Assembly: GCF_900461105.1 (NCBI RefSeq)
Contig: NZ_UFWZ01000001.1
Span: forward strand, 186,001 to 250,000
DNA: 64,000 nt
Source of the DNA: Clostridium putrefaciens
GTDB lineage: Bacteria > Bacillota > Clostridia > Clostridiales > Clostridiaceae
Direction: 5' to 3'
The position numbers and the translations under genes are program-made. The notes beneath the pieces were generated by a model. That model had not been told where the DNA came from, did no database searches, and saw nothing but the letters and a program-made list of their open reading frames with translations. Shown here one piece after another: positions 1-8,104 of the stretch (positions are counted from its first letter, which is position 1; the number at the start of each line of letters is the position of its first letter).

Positions 1-138
1 AGAGAAGATGATGACTATGATGCTCCAAAGCTTTGGATAAATCCAGAAATAAAGAGTTTTTACGATTTCACAATAGAGGATATAAAGCTTGTAGATTATA
101 AGTATCATCCATCTATAAAAATGGAGGTGTCAGTTTAA
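1..138 (+). CDS. thyA: Thymidylate synthase, C-terminal end (partial)
   Basis: The open frame enters from the left edge and stops at 136-138. It encodes the last 45 residues of thymidylate synthase, the enzyme that methylates dUMP to dTMP using methylene-tetrahydrofolate. The tail contains [11 protein letters not shown], matching the conserved C-terminal strand of the family, whose end closes over the active site. The stop codon abuts the ATG of the dihydrofolate reductase gene, so the two are co-transcribed; the reductase regenerates the folate that ThyA oxidises. The catalytic cysteine lies outside the window. Confidence 0.9.
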   Translation, partial: REDDDYDAPKLWINPEIKSFYDFTIEDIKLVDYKYHPSIKMEVSV

Positions 139-627
139 ATGTTAACTGCTGTAGTAGCTGTGGCTAATAATAACGCCATAGGAAAAGATAACGACCTTTT
201 AGTTAAGATTCCAAGAGATTTAAAAAGATTTAAGGATATAACAACAGGTCATACTATCATTTTAGGTAGAAAAAATTTCCAGTCTCTTCCAAGGGTTTTA
301 CCAAATAGACATCACATAGTACTTACTAGAAATAAAGATTTTAAAGTACAAGATGACAGAGTTACAGTAATACACTCTACTGATGATTTAAAGACCTATA
401 TAGAATCCAAAGAAGAATACTTTGTCGTAGGGGGAGGACAGATATACAAATTACTTCTACCCTACACAGATAAGGTGTATATAACAAAGGTCAACGCTAC
501 TTTAGATGCAGATACATTCTTTCCAGATCTAAAAGAAGATGAGTGGGAAATCACTCACAAAGAAAAGGGTATAAGAGATGAACAAAACCCTTATGATTAT
601 GAATATATAGACTATAAAAGAATTTAA
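139..627 (+). CDS. folA: Dihydrofolate reductase
   Basis: A 162-residue protein of normal size for the family, which reduces dihydrofolate to tetrahydrofolate with NADPH. It starts with the hydrophobic strand LTAVVAVANNNAIG, followed by IPRDLKRFK, which carries the acidic active-site position of DHFR. It also has the NADPH-binding region IILGRKNFQSLP and the VVGGGQIY strand near residues 95-103. The ATG directly follows the thyA stop, and the ribosome site GGAGG lies inside the thyA end, indicating translational coupling. A hairpin follows at 649-701. Confidence 0.95.
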   Translation: MLTAVVAVANNNAIGKDNDLLVKIPRDLKRFKDITTGHTIILGRKNFQSLPRVLPNRHHIVLTRNKDFKVQDDRVTVIHSTDDLKTYIESKEEYFVVGGGQIYKLLLPYTDKVYITKVNATLDADTFFPDLKEDEWEITHKEKGIRDEQNPYDYEYIDYKRI

Positions 628-648
628 CAAAAGAATTAGCCAGTTAAT

Positions 649-701
649 GTAAGCACCTCAGAGGTCATCCCAATTTGTGGAGAGAACTTTGAGGTGCTTA
701 C
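649..701 (+). terminator. Inverted repeat downstream of folA
   Basis: Twelve-base arms GTAAGCACCTCA and TGAGGTGCTTAC flank a 29-base centre. The stem is strong but no U-run follows directly, so it may be a 3' stabilising hairpin or weak terminator rather than a standard intrinsic one. Confidence 0.5.
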
Positions 702-823
702 ACTTTATAGGTTGAAATATAGATTTATTGTTACGATGAATTTATGTTATAATAAATGTAAGTAAATTAGAAGTTGAAGATAATGGATAAGCTCATGTTA
801 ATATATATAAAGGAGTGATTTAC

Positions 824-1636
824 ATGAAAAAACTTAAAGGTTTAATTTTGCCACTGGTTATGTCATTGGTAGTTTTAGCAGGTTGCGCACCAAAGGGTGA
901 GGAAAATGTTAAAACAGAAGCAAATAAGACTGTGGAAGAAACTAAAAAGCCAGAAGAAACTAAAAAACCTGAGGAAAAGCCTGTAGAAGAAAAGGTAGAT
1001 GCTGAAGTATTAAATAGATTCGACAAGTATTTTTATAAAGGTAAAGATGAACTAATTTATATAGGTATGGCTGAATATGGTTTTATGGCTAAATACCACA
1101 AGGAAGATGTAAAGGACGCTAAAGAAAAGGTCGTAGTTTATGAAGGCGCTATGAGAGATGGAATGGGAGAACCCGATGGAAAAGGCCCAAGGAAATTCAC
1201 AGTAAGTTACACTATAGATAAAGATAAGATTGTAGAAAAAATAGACAATAGAGACTATGTGAAAAATAAAAAGACCATCTTAAATTCTATTATTGAAAAC
1301 TTTGTTGTAGTTAAAGGCGAAGTAAAGGTAGGAAGTAAGTGGGAGCAAGGATTTAAGATTGAAGATAAGGAATATAAAGCTGTAACAGAAATAAAATCTT
1401 TAGATAAAAAAGGTGATAAAGATGAGTTTGTTGTTGAAAGTACAGTAAAGGACATAAAGGGATATAAAGATAATACTTACGTAGAAAGAAGAACTTATAG
1501 AGAAGGTCTAGGACTTATAATGCTAGAATATAGACCTACAATGGTAAATGGTCAAGAACCTATGGATGATTTTATAGGGTATTCATTAAATTATCTTAAA
1601 GACAAAGATGGAAATGTTAATGTAATTGAAAGATAA
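824..1636 (+). CDS. Putative lipoprotein, Lys/Glu-rich linker
   Basis: A 270-residue protein of unknown function. It begins with a lipoprotein signal, ending in the lipobox LAGC near residue 20, so it should be anchored on the outer face of the membrane. Residues of about 30-60 form a low-complexity Glu/Lys/Pro linker with repeated ETKKPE units, and a charged folded domain follows. The start is the ATG at 824 behind AAGGAG (810-815), rather than an upstream in-frame GTG inside the ribosome site. It is a single gene between folA and a strong terminator. Confidence 0.75.
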   Translation: MKKLKGLILPLVMSLVVLAGCAPKGEENVKTEANKTVEETKKPEETKKPEEKPVEEKVDAEVLNRFDKYFYKGKDELIYIGMAEYGFMAKYHKEDVKDAKEKVVVYEGAMRDGMGEPDGKGPRKFTVSYTIDKDKIVEKIDNRDYVKNKKTILNSIIENFVVVKGEVKVGSKWEQGFKIEDKEYKAVTEIKSLDKKGDKDEFVVESTVKDIKGYKDNTYVERRTYREGLGLIMLEYRPTMVNGQEPMDDFIGYSLNYLKDKDGNVNVIER

Positions 1637-1664
1637 GTAGTTATAAGATGAATCTTAAATAAAA

Positions 1665-1696
1665 AAAGACACTGAAGTATATACTTCAGTGTCTTT
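1665..1696 (+). terminator. Intrinsic terminator of the lipoprotein gene
   Basis: A near-perfect hairpin with arms AAGACACTGAAGTAT and ATACTTCAGTGTCTT, preceded by a run of A. It can work in both directions. Confidence 0.8.
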
Positions 1697-1839
1697 CAGC
1701 TATAGGGGGGATATAAAGGGTAATGGTTTAATACACTAATATATTTATTGCTGTTTAAAGATATTATATATCATTATTTCATAATAATCAATATTAATTA
1801 GAGTAATATTAATTATTACTTATTAGAAGAATAGTAAGT

Positions 1840-1891
1840 GAACTATTCTCAACCTAAGAGGATGGAAAAGTTCCGCACATGAATGTTAAAG
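1840..1891 (+). ncRNA. Dispersed 52-nt conserved element, copy A
   Basis: This stretch aligns without gaps to 29524-29575, with 39 of 52 positions identical. The shared core is CCTAAGAGGAT and the common end is GTTAAAG. Eleven of the thirteen differences are transitions, as expected for structured RNA that tolerates G-U pairs. No reading frame is conserved. The strand is uncertain, and it was not matched to any known RNA class. Confidence 0.4.
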
Positions 1892-1916
1892 TGATATTAA
1901 TATAAGTTTCTAAAAG

Positions 1917-2924
1917 CTAGACGCATATAGTTAAATATCTTTTAAATTGACCCTTAGAAATATCGCATTTTTCAATGATCTTAAAGCCTGACGACAAAAG
2001 ATGTTTGTCCATATCTTCAAAGGTTAATATAACTATCTTATCTGCAATCTTCCTACTACCATTTATAATAGTTAGTTGATCTTCAAGGGTAGTTGGTGAA
2101 AATAACCCATAAGGAAGGTCTATAATGGCTACATCAAATTTATCTTTAATGGTAGTCATATTAGCATTAGTAATCACATCTTCATAATCAAAGTATTCAA
2201 GTATTTTTTTTGCCTTATAAGCAATGCTTGGATTTATCTCAAAGCCTTTTATATAAATATTTAAAGACAAAGCTTCAACAATCACTGTACCAATCCCACA
2301 GCAAGGATCTACAACCTTAGTTTTTAAATTATTCCCAACAGCTATATTCACAATAGCCCTAGAAACTCTTACATTTAAGGCATTAGAATAGGAATAAGGC
2401 TTTTTGTTATGAAGTTGCCAATTATTATCATTAGGTTCATTTATACCGAAGATCCACCTATTTCCTACCTTGCTTATAGCAAGTAGAACATCAGGATTAT
2501 TCATCTCGGCTTCACCAAGAATATTTAAGCCTATAAGGTTTTCTATTTTACGTTTTTCATGAAATCCAACCTGATTATCCTGACTAGGAATATATGAAAC
2601 CTTAAAATTTTCATAATGTAATTTGTCAGACACCACCTGATTTATTATAGAATCTAAGCTATCACCAATAAAACTTACGAAGAGGCATTGTTTTATGAAG
2701 GGGCTTCTAGAAGGATTCACATAGTGATTAGAAAAAAAACATTTGTTTTTAGGGGACTTTTTAAATAGGGATTTCATTTCTAGTTTACATAAAGCCTCTT
2801 CATCCTTACTAAAATTAATTGTATAAAAATAAAGCTTTAAGGAAGCTTTATTATATAATTTTAAGCTTTTAAGTTTTGATAAATCGCCTTTATCTTTTAT
2901 ATTAGCTAGGTAGGACATTACCAT
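1917..2924 (-). CDS. Putative RNA/DNA methylase, TRM11/UPF0020-like
   Basis: A 335-residue class I SAM-dependent methyltransferase. The SAM-binding motif DPCCGIGTVIVEAL lies near residues 208-221, and the catalytic motif IDLPYG (the D/N-PP-Y/F type) near 270, as in N2-guanosine tRNA and rRNA methylases of the UPF0020/TRM11 group. The N-terminal part is poorly conserved and may be a THUMP-like RNA-binding region. The start is the ATG at 2924 after GAGGTG; an upstream in-frame ATG overlaps that ribosome site. The exact substrate is not known. Confidence 0.75.
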   Translation of the reverse strand: MVMSYLANIKDKGDLSKLKSLKLYNKASLKLYFYTINFSKDEEALCKLEMKSLFKKSPKNKCFFSNHYVNPSRSPFIKQCLFVSFIGDSLDSIINQVVSDKLHYENFKVSYIPSQDNQVGFHEKRKIENLIGLNILGEAEMNNPDVLLAISKVGNRWIFGINEPNDNNWQLHNKKPYSYSNALNVRVSRAIVNIAVGNNLKTKVVDPCCGIGTVIVEALSLNIYIKGFEINPSIAYKAKKILEYFDYEDVITNANMTTIKDKFDVAIIDLPYGLFSPTTLEDQLTIINGSRKIADKIVILTFEDMDKHLLSSGFKIIEKCDISKGQFKRYLTICV

Positions 2925-2989
2925 AAGATCACACCTCATTTAAAATTTAAGAGAAAATAATTATAATTATTTTCAATACACATTATAAT

Positions 2990-3133
2990 AAATTATTAAT
3001 TAAAACTATAATATATCAAAAGCATATTAATTATAATTAAAAAATGTATAGTATAACTTTATTCCATGAAGGCTATAAAGTCAATTAAACACATTTTTAA
3101 AATTAGAATGATTAACTCTTTATTTTATGATAG
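2990..3133 (+). repeat. 144-bp dispersed direct repeat, copy 1
   Basis: Nearly identical to 6183-6325; one T is missing in the second copy. It is non-coding and AT-rich. It lies just left of the decayed insertion sequence. The two copies are in the same orientation and bracket about 3 kb. Confidence 0.85.
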
Positions 3134-3165
3134 CTATAATAGTGTATTTTTACTTGAGTAATTTT

Positions 3166-4060
3166 ACAGTTGAATAGAAAAACACTTTTCTAAGCTATTT
3201 TTAATAACTCTAAAATTTTTTCTATAGGCCCGCCGGCTTTGACAGCATTGTAGATCCATATAACTTTAGCTTTTTGAAAGTCATTTTGGGCTAATTTAAA
3301 TCCAGTATTAAAGTGATAAGATTCATTAGAGAGTTAAAATTTCTAAAGGTGATAATGATGTATCCAAAGAAATAAATGCTTTTAAGTAACCGTCTTTTTG
3401 AAATGCATCTTTAGGATAACTTAATGTTATTGAAACATTTTTTCTACCCTTCAAATCGCCAACATAGTTGTAAATATAGTATTGCTGGTCTTTGACGGTG
3501 ACAAGGTCAAAGTCCTCTATATTTAAACTTTCAGCAAATTTATTAAGTTTTGCTCCTAATTTAATATGATCTTTAGGAAAAATAACTCTATTAGCTTTTA
3601 ATGCACCTGTGTAGCTGTAATCAGCTTTCATGGAAGCGTTAAATATATCTTTAATAATAAAATATATAGGTTTATTACTTTCTTTAGATTTGTTCCAAAT
3701 CAGCGCTAATACTAGTGACCTTAATGAACTTCTTAAAAGTTTATCATTTCAATTACCAGTAGAAAAAAGTCTAGTTATGCTTGCTCTATGCCTAGGCGAA
3801 GCAAGCGTGCTTATATCAGATACTTTGCCATTAAAGGCTTTAACAACCATAGCAATTATAATATTTTTCATATATTTTGATTGTGGCTTAGTTAAATATA
3901 AATCAAAACTTAACTTATTAAAAAAAATTGTCTATTGAAAGTTCTTTTGATATAATTGATTTCTGAAACATTTATGCATGACTCCTTGTTGTCGTTTTTG
4001 TATGAGAACTTAATTATAACAAGGATTTTGCATAAATGTTTTTTTATTTTATTCAACTGT
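3166..4060 (-). mobile_element. Decayed insertion sequence (IS4/IS701-type)
   Basis: The ends carry an imperfect terminal inverted repeat: ACAGTTGAATA at 3166-3176, and its complement TATTCAACTGT at 4050-4060. The interval encloses transposase fragments on the minus strand and is about 0.9 kb, shorter than an intact element would be, which fits internal deletions. The right end may merge with the flanking hypothetical reading frame. Confidence 0.6.
3190..3940 (-). pseudogene. DDE transposase remnant
   Basis: Translating across stops gives pieces of one transposase in order. An N-terminal piece reads KPQSKYMKNIIIAMVVKAF. It is followed by an in-frame TGA where Trp is expected (STGN-stop-NDK). 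A middle block contains MKADYSYTGALKANRVIFP and ends at LEILTL. A C-terminal piece contains QKAKVIWIYNAVKAGGPIE and stops at 3190-3192. The catalytic core and the Y-x-x-RW-x-IE region expected after LEILTL are deleted. Family placement near IS701/IS4 rests on the general look of these blocks. It cannot be active. Confidence 0.7.
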
Positions 4061-4167
4061 TTTTGCACTATTATAGTTACAATGAGTTATTGGAGGAAAA
4101 TAACAATGAGTTTATTCAGAAAGATATATTTAAATTTAAATATACAACCAAATTGATTGAAATTATA

Positions 4168-4383
4168 ATGAATTTTAATCAAAAAACAAACAAATATCAT
4201 TGTCTGGATCAAATATCAACTATAAAAACAACTAAATCAAAGTATTATAGCAATAACAAAATCGATACAGATAAGATAATTTCTGAAATGGAAAAACAAA
4301 CTGTAGACAAATTTAATAAAGAAGCAAAAGGTGATAATAATATTGATGAGAAGATAGGATGGAACGTAGAGGTAATGAATTGA
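4168..4383 (+). CDS. Small hypothetical protein
   Basis: A weakly supported 71-residue reading frame, polar and rich in Asn/Lys. The frame stays open leftward to 4036, inside the insertion-sequence end. ATG 4168 lacks a good ribosome site. A better ribosome site (TGGAGG) upstream serves only a 16-codon frame at 4106-4156. It may be a remnant disturbed by the insertion. No function can be assigned. Confidence 0.25.
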   Translation: MNFNQKTNKYHCLDQISTIKTTKSKYYSNNKIDTDKIISEMEKQTVDKFNKEAKGDNNIDEKIGWNVEVMN

Positions 4384-4517
4384 TTTTAAATTCATTAGCA
4401 TTTAGAATCTCATAAGTTCTAGTTGAATACTTACCTTTCATGATTTATATATTTAAGGGATGGATTAAAATACTAAAAAAGTTAGATACTTATTAGTTAC
4501 TTTAAATCCCTATTAAT

Positions 4518-4546
4518 AAACCAGGAAGTTAACTTCCTGGTTATTT
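4518..4546 (+). terminator. Intrinsic terminator, bidirectional
   Basis: Perfect palindrome AACCAGGAAGTT/AACTTCCTGGTT followed by TATTTT. It could end the frame to its left. Confidence 0.65.
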
Positions 4547-4723
4547 TAACTATAATTACTAACGTTAAGCAAATAATATCCCCTAGCATGGGATATGTCA
4601 GTGTTGTTGGCTACAGGCCAAAATTGTAAAAGTAAAAGCTCAATAAAACCACTCTTTTACGATTTCTTTTATTTATTACCTACTCACAACATCGTTTAAT
4701 ATGTACTAAAAGTGTTTAAAATT

Positions 4724-5125
4724 CTAGTTGGAAACATAACCAGATATATCAGCGGCTGCTGGATTTACTGGTGCATGGAAGTATAATTTGTATGTTCCTG
4801 GTGCTACGCTGTAAGATTGGGTTGTTGAGCCAACACCACTTGCATTAAATTGCATACCGGTTTTACCGTAAAATCCCACACGATTTTTTTTACAAACTTG
4901 TACTTGCATATACTGAGCTGATGATGGCACATTATTCCATGAATCGTTACTATGATTTATTTTTACTGTTTGAGTAGAGTTTGTACTAAATGAGTTAACT
5001 GAATATTTACCTCTAATTTCAGTACCTCTATATGACATTAAGGTTGCTGCAAAAACTGAAACTGTTGAAAGTGTTAAGGCGATACATGATGCGACAATAA
5101 TTTTATTGAAAAGATTTTTTTTCAT
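4724..5125 (-). CDS. Small secreted protein of unknown function
   Basis: A 133-residue protein with a clear Sec signal peptide: positively charged MKKNLFNK, a hydrophobic core, and a probable cut after VFA near residue 26. The mature part is about 105 residues, rich in Ser, Asn and Tyr, with alternating polar/hydrophobic residues (SYSVAPGTYKLYFHAP) suggesting a small beta-sandwich. No family was recognised. A ribosome site (GGGGG) precedes the ATG. It is a single gene inside the repeat-bounded patch, so it may have been acquired together with its neighbours. Confidence 0.6.
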   Translation of the reverse strand: MKKNLFNKIIVASCIALTLSTVSVFAATLMSYRGTEIRGKYSVNSFSTNSTQTVKINHSNDSWNNVPSSAQYMQVQVCKKNRVGFYGKTGMQFNASGVGSTTQSYSVAPGTYKLYFHAPVNPAAADISGYVSN

Positions 5126-5429
5126 TTTAATTCCCCCTAATATTTTATAAAAGTATATACTTCACACTTATAATTATAAAATACATTTAATTAAATGTAA
5201 AAGATTGAATAATGTAGAAAAATGTGATAACATGTACATATACGGAGATATATGTTATTAAAATACAATGGTAATACTACGAATTTACTAAATTATAAAA
5301 GCCACTTTTACAATATAAAATCGGGAAAGTTCTGAAGTTAGGTTTATTTTCGTAGAAAAATCATTTAAGATATATTAATGACTTGAGAGTTTTTAAGAGT
5401 ACTAGAATTATAATTAAAGAGGGGTTTTT
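5126..5429. other. Intergenic region with divergent promoters
   Basis: A gene-free AT-rich interval between two divergently read genes. It must hold both promoters. No clear -35/-10 pair, operator or repeat stood out. Confidence 0.5.
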
Positions 5430-6002
5430 ATGAGAAAGATTTGGATATTATTAGATTTGGTTTTAAGCATATTATTAGGATTTTATATAAATCTTAATAT
5501 TACAAGTGAACTTATAGTATATTTCTTTTCGGGGAATAATAGTGTATATGTATTTATATTCACCTTTTTTTTAATAATGCAGATATTACTTATATTTTCT
5601 ATAATAAGGTTGATTAGAAATAAAAAGATAGATAAGTATACATTTAGAGCAATATTGGTTTTATATATCTCAATAATGTTAGTATTATTATTTGGTAGAC
5701 AAGTTATGGAGACTTCAATAAATTTAAATCCTATTGATTTAATAACTTTTAAGAATAAGGATTCATTTTTACAAAACATATTGAATGTCATATTCTTTTT
5801 ACCAATAGGATATCTAATAAAAGATATTGAGTTCAAAAAGGCTGTACCATATTGTTTAATCGGTGTATTTTTAATAGAATTAATTCAATTAGTAACTAAG
5901 AGGGGAACTTTTGATATAAATGATATTATTCTTAATATGATAGGAATATTTATAGGTTATTATGTAAGTAAAAAATTTAAGTTGGAATTAGTATCGAAGT
6001 GA
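5430..6002 (+). CDS. VanZ-like family membrane protein
   Basis: A 190-residue integral membrane protein with about five hydrophobic segments. The VanZ-like signature is visible: SINLNPIDLI near residues 95-104, then FFLPIGYLI, and GTFDINDIILNMIGIFIGY near 160-180, the D-x-x-D-x-x-x-N-x-x-G pattern typical of the family. Members are linked to low-level teicoplanin resistance or cell-envelope roles, but most have no known function. The start follows AGAGGGG. A strong terminator follows at once. Confidence 0.75.
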   Translation: MRKIWILLDLVLSILLGFYINLNITSELIVYFFSGNNSVYVFIFTFFLIMQILLIFSIIRLIRNKKIDKYTFRAILVLYISIMLVLLFGRQVMETSINLNPIDLITFKNKDSFLQNILNVIFFLPIGYLIKDIEFKKAVPYCLIGVFLIELIQLVTKRGTFDINDIILNMIGIFIGYYVSKKFKLELVSK

Positions 6003-6039
6003 TGGTTCTATTTTAAAATTTAACGAATATAAAAAAAAG

Positions 6040-6077
6040 GGCTGTCGCACTAAAAAATTAGTGCGACAGCTTTTTTT
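6040..6077 (+). terminator. Intrinsic terminator of the VanZ-like gene
   Basis: Stem GCTGTCGCACTAA/TTAGTGCGACAGC at 6041-6070, followed by seven T and preceded by eight A. It is a strong, likely bidirectional terminator. Confidence 0.9.
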
Positions 6078-6182
6078 GCTTAAAAGAATAAATCTCCCAC
6101 TCGAAAAAGTGGAAGATTTATAGTAAAATTAACATATGACCAAATACATTAATTAACATAGAAATTACACTTGAAATTGTGG

Positions 6183-6325
6183 AAATTATTAATTAAAACT
6201 ATAATATATCAAAAGCATATTAATTATAATTAAAAAATGTATAGTATAACTTTATTCCATGAAGGCTATAAAGTCAATTAAACACATTTTAAAATTAGAA
6301 TGATTAACTCTTTATTTTATGATAG
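6183..6325 (+). repeat. 144-bp dispersed direct repeat, copy 2
   Basis: Matches 2990-3133 in the same orientation apart from one missing T. It ends exactly where the sequence switches to the unrelated leader of the licC-like gene. Confidence 0.85.
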
Positions 6326-6370
6326 AATAAGGGTACTAATAAACAAATTATTTCTAGTATTAGTATAGAA

Positions 6371-6515
6371 GGTTTATCCGATGGCTACCATCCGCAACAT
6401 CCCTCTCCTCTTCAAGGTGAGGGATGACGGCTGCTACGCCCCTGGATAAGTTCTTCTAAGACTCAGATGGAGAAGATGTATTCCTTATAAGCAAACTCCA
6501 CATGAGTCTAAGAAT
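6371..6515 (+). promoter_or_regulatory. Candidate structured 5' leader (unassigned cis-RNA)
   Basis: This leader is unusually GC-rich for the window and folds by eye into a junction. P1 is TTATCC (6374-6379) with GGATAA (6444-6449). P2 is GATGG/CCATC around a 3-nt loop (6380-6392). P3 is CATCCCTC/GAGGGATG (6398-6426). A 17-nt strand, ACGGCTGCTACGCCCCT, closes the junction. A second long hairpin (6454-6472 with 6496-6514) follows, ending about 15 nt before the ribosome site AAAGGAG of the downstream gene. It resembles an aptamer plus expression platform, but I could not match it to a known riboswitch class. Confidence 0.5.
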
Positions 6516-6540
6516 CACTTGATACAAAGGAGATATAATA

Positions 6541-7233
6541 ATGAGAGCTATTATTTTAGCAGCAGGTATGGGAACTAGACTTAAGCCACTTACAGATAAT
6601 ATACCAAAATCCTTAGTTAAGGTCTGCGAGGAACCTATGGCAGAAAGACAAGTTAGGTTCCTTAAGGAAAAAGGAATTAACGATATAATTATAGTTGTAG
6701 GATATATGAAAGAAAAGTTTCAGTACCTAGAAGAAAAGTATGGTGTAAAATTAATATATAATGATAAATATGATGTTTATAATAATGTTTACACTATGTA
6801 TTTAGTAAGAGACTATATTAAAGATTGTTATATTACAGAAGCAGATGTGTATATGGTAGAGAATTTCTTTCAATCAAAAATAGATACCTCCACTTATTTT
6901 ATAGGAATGAAAGAGAATTTTGAAAAAGAGTGGATACCTAAATTTGATTATAAGGGTAATGTGAATGGCATTGAGGTAGGACCTGGATCAGGCTATATTA
7001 TGTCAGGCATATCTTACTGGAGTGAAAGAGACGGGAAAATCATAAAAGATGAGCTTGAAACAGTTATTAAAGCTGGAAACTTTGATAATGTTTATTGGGA
7101 TGATGTTATAGCAAAGATAATATCTAAGCTACATGTAAAGGTACAAAAAACGAGATTACATTCCTGGTTTGAAATAGATAGCATAAAAGATCTTAATAAA
7201 GCTGAAACAATTATAAAAACCTTGAAAAGATAA
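6541..7233 (+). CDS. Nucleotidyltransferase, LicC-like (CTP:phosphocholine cytidylyltransferase type)
   Basis: A 230-residue nucleotidyltransferase. The N-terminal motif AAGMGTRLKPLT with PKSLVKV binds NTP and metal. The body closely follows the LicC pattern: EKGINDIIIVVGY, YGVKLIYNDKY, the acidic TEADVY metal site near residues 99-104, and a C-terminal FEIDSIKDL. LicC makes CDP-choline for decorating surface polymers; related enzymes make CDP- or UDP-sugars, so the substrate is inferred. No lic transferase genes are nearby. The gene sits behind the structured leader at 6371-6515, which may control it. Confidence 0.75.
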   Translation: MRAIILAAGMGTRLKPLTDNIPKSLVKVCEEPMAERQVRFLKEKGINDIIIVVGYMKEKFQYLEEKYGVKLIYNDKYDVYNNVYTMYLVRDYIKDCYITEADVYMVENFFQSKIDTSTYFIGMKENFEKEWIPKFDYKGNVNGIEVGPGSGYIMSGISYWSERDGKIIKDELETVIKAGNFDNVYWDDVIAKIISKLHVKVQKTRLHSWFEIDSIKDLNKAETIIKTLKR

Positions 7234-7287
7234 AAGTTTTTAATAAACAAGACATTTAAAAAAATAAAAAATCCTAGGAGGATTCAA

Positions 7288-7707
7288 ATGAATAATTATA
7301 CATTTAATTTTAATGGTAAGACCTACGAATTATCTCTTGATAAATTTGATTACCTATTAAACGACGAAGAAAATGAAGTTACAGGAATAGAGAGAGAAGA
7401 TATTTTAACTCTTTTAAATGAGAGCCCAGAGGTGGACTTTAATCTAGAATATTATAGCATTCCTTGCGAAGTATGTTTAGCTGGAAAAGAAGAAAAGAAA
7501 AGGTACTTTAACTTTTTAGAATATCACTTTACTATATTTACAAAAGAAAATGAATACGTAATGAGTAGTATATCTAAAGAATTTGAAGATACTTCCTTTA
7601 CAGAACTTCAATCTCTTGGAACCATAGACAATAGCTTTATCGTAATAATAATGGTTTGTGAGAGTTGTGGGACTTATTCTATAGAAATTAATCAATGTGA
7701 TATATAG
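7288..7707 (+). CDS. Hypothetical protein, probably DUF3785 family
   Basis: A 139-residue acidic, soluble protein without a signal peptide. It has three cysteines that could bind metal: IPCEVCLAG near residues 59-67 and CESCGT near 127-132, giving two C-x-x-C pairs. Its length and pattern recall the Clostridium DUF3785 family, whose role is unknown. The ribosome site is AGGAGG. It lies 54 nt downstream of the licC-like gene in the same direction and may share its transcript. Confidence 0.6.
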   Translation: MNNYTFNFNGKTYELSLDKFDYLLNDEENEVTGIEREDILTLLNESPEVDFNLEYYSIPCEVCLAGKEEKKRYFNFLEYHFTIFTKENEYVMSSISKEFEDTSFTELQSLGTIDNSFIVIIMVCESCGTYSIEINQCDI

Positions 7708-7792
7708 GACATATATATTGTAGCTATAAAGCTAATTATAAACTATAATACACAATGAAGTAAAAATCTTAAATTAAATCGGAGGACTATAT

Positions 7793-7951
7793 ATGTCAGA
7801 AAAGAATATTGAAATGATGAAAAAGCTTATTGAAGAAAAAAGGTTAAAAGGCTTAAAAAGGGGTGTAACTCAAAGAGCTGAAAAGACTACAGGGGAATAC
7901 AGAAAAGCAAATAGAAGTACAAAGAAAACAGGCGGTGTATTTGATAAATAA
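7793..7951 (+). CDS. Small basic protein, 52 residues
   Basis: A short but well-supported gene: GGAGG stands 7 nt before the ATG. The product is very basic (many Lys and Arg). It has an N-terminal helix, MMKKLIEEKRLKGLKRG, and a Gly/Lys-rich tail ending in GGVFDK. No family is recognised. It lies 85 nt after the DUF3785-type gene in the same direction. A 15-bp inverted repeat follows at 8026-8067. Confidence 0.6.
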   Translation: MSEKNIEMMKKLIEEKRLKGLKRGVTQRAEKTTGEYRKANRSTKKTGGVFDK

Positions 7952-8025
7952 AAACTACCAGGGAATTTCATAAATAAAGATTGCCGGGATGTTTCATAAA
8001 TATTAGCAGAAAGTTGTTAACCTTC

Positions 8026-8067
8026 CTAATTATCCATTAAGTATTAATATTATTAATGGATAATTAG
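8026..8067. repeat. 15-bp perfect inverted repeat before a promoter
   Basis: Arms CTAATTATCCATTAA (8026-8040) and TTAATGGATAATTAG (8053-8067) surround 12 nt. The right arm ends two bases before the -35 box at 8070. It could be an operator or the end hairpin of the preceding gene; no U-run follows. Confidence 0.6.
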
Positions 8068-8069
8068 TA

Positions 8070-8098
8070 TTGACAACATAAATTTAAAGTAGTATTAT
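8070..8098 (+). promoter_or_regulatory. Strong sigma-A promoter
   Basis: TTGACA at 8070-8075 and TATTAT at 8093-8098 with exactly 17 bp between. This is one of the best -35/-10 matches in the window, and the stretch that follows contains no gene. Confidence 0.75.
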
Positions 8099-8104
8099 TA
8101 GGAT

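Noticed and set aside
820-1026. Minus-strand frame rich in Ser and Val
   Set aside because: It is the mirror of the Lys/Glu repeat linker in the lipoprotein gene and has no ribosome site.
3630-3938. Plus-strand frame of 102 codons within the insertion sequence
   Set aside because: It is antisense to the transposase fragments; the minus-strand reading gives recognisable transposase blocks.
4106-4156. 16-codon frame with a good ribosome site (TGGAGG)
   Set aside because: Too short and without context to call a gene; noted only in case a leader peptide exists.
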